A stretch of DNA of 11,571 bases, from assembly GCA_050743265.1 (NCBI GenBank), contig JBOGEN010000204.1, positions 1 to 11,571 on the forward strand, read 5' to 3'. This document shows, piece by piece, positions 11,469 to 11,571 of the stretch. The position numbers were made by a program, and so were the translations under genes. Every line of letters begins with the position of its first letter. Within the stretch, counting starts at the first letter, position 1. The stretch is from JBOGEN01 sp050743265. Its GTDB lineage: Bacteria > Actinomycetota > Actinomycetes > JBOGEN01. The notes beneath the pieces were generated by a model that made no database searches, was not told the origin of the DNA, and worked only from the letters and a program-made list of their open reading frames with translations.

Positions 11469-11571
11469 GGCCCACAATGCTCACCGTGGCCCACGGCAGC
11501 TCCGACCCCCGCGCGGTGGACGTGCAGCGCGCACTCGTCTCCCGGGTCGCACGGCGCGAGCCGGACATCGA
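11465..11571 (+). CDS. Sirohydrochlorin chelatase, N-terminal part (runs off the window)
   Basis: Only the first 35 codons are present. The start ATG 11465 overlaps the cysG stop (ATGA) and has GAGGAGG just upstream. A second ATG at 11477 is possible. The TVAHGSSDPRA stretch is the N-terminal metal-binding strand of CbiX/SirB-type chelatases, with the histidine that contacts the metal. The enzyme would insert iron into sirohydrochlorin and complete siroheme for SirA. A cobalt chelatase is the alternative, but the sulfur operon context favours iron. The product is inferred from this short stretch and from context. Confidence 0.8.
   Translation, partial: MRPTMLTVAHGSSDPRAVDVQRALVSRVARREPDI

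Overview
The window is about 11.6 kb of very GC-rich DNA with densely packed genes, frequent GTG starts and overlapping stop/start junctions. It is almost certainly chromosomal DNA of an actinobacterium. The tRNA-Gly/Cys/Val cluster, the Tyr-Cys type sulfite reductase, the short cysteine leader peptide and the AidB-type acyl-CoA dehydrogenase all fit that group. I cannot name the genus from sequence alone. No transposase, integrase, phage gene or CRISPR array is visible.

Left part (1-5663). A ureohydrolase-family gene (arginase/agmatinase/formimidoylglutamase fold) is read leftwards. A promoter then drives three tRNA genes, Gly(GCC), Cys(GCA) and Val(GAC), read rightwards. These end at a strong inverted repeat that faces a leftward aldo/keto reductase. 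Further leftward genes follow: a predicted phosphoribosyltransferase, an RsgA-type ribosome-assembly GTPase with a long leader that holds a possible upstream ORF, and a six-helix YihY/BrkB-family membrane protein.

Middle (5663-7454). The membrane protein and an AidB-like acyl-CoA dehydrogenase diverge from only 18 bases. That gap contains a near-symmetric -10 element that could serve both strands and give leaderless mRNAs. A 39-residue cysteine-rich ORF follows aidB directly.

Right part (7518-11571) is an assimilatory sulfur operon. A promoter precedes a 27-codon cysteine leader peptide, apparently leaderless, and a structured leader RNA. Then come ferredoxin-type sulfite reductase (sirA), a 48-residue zinc-ribbon protein, a 4Fe-4S APS reductase (cysH), a 16-codon repeat mini-ORF, a siroheme synthase fusion (cysG) and the start of a sirohydrochlorin chelatase. 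From sirA onward every visible junction is a 4-base ATGA/GTGA overlap, which suggests translational coupling. CysH reduces APS to sulfite, SirA reduces sulfite to sulfide, and CysG plus the chelatase make the siroheme that SirA needs.

The most interesting part is the sulfur operon leader (7518-7746). It has the layout of a 1:2 / 2:3 / 3:4 attenuator: three mutually exclusive pairings can be written in which the last one hides the sirA ribosome binding site. This is a model from base pairing only.
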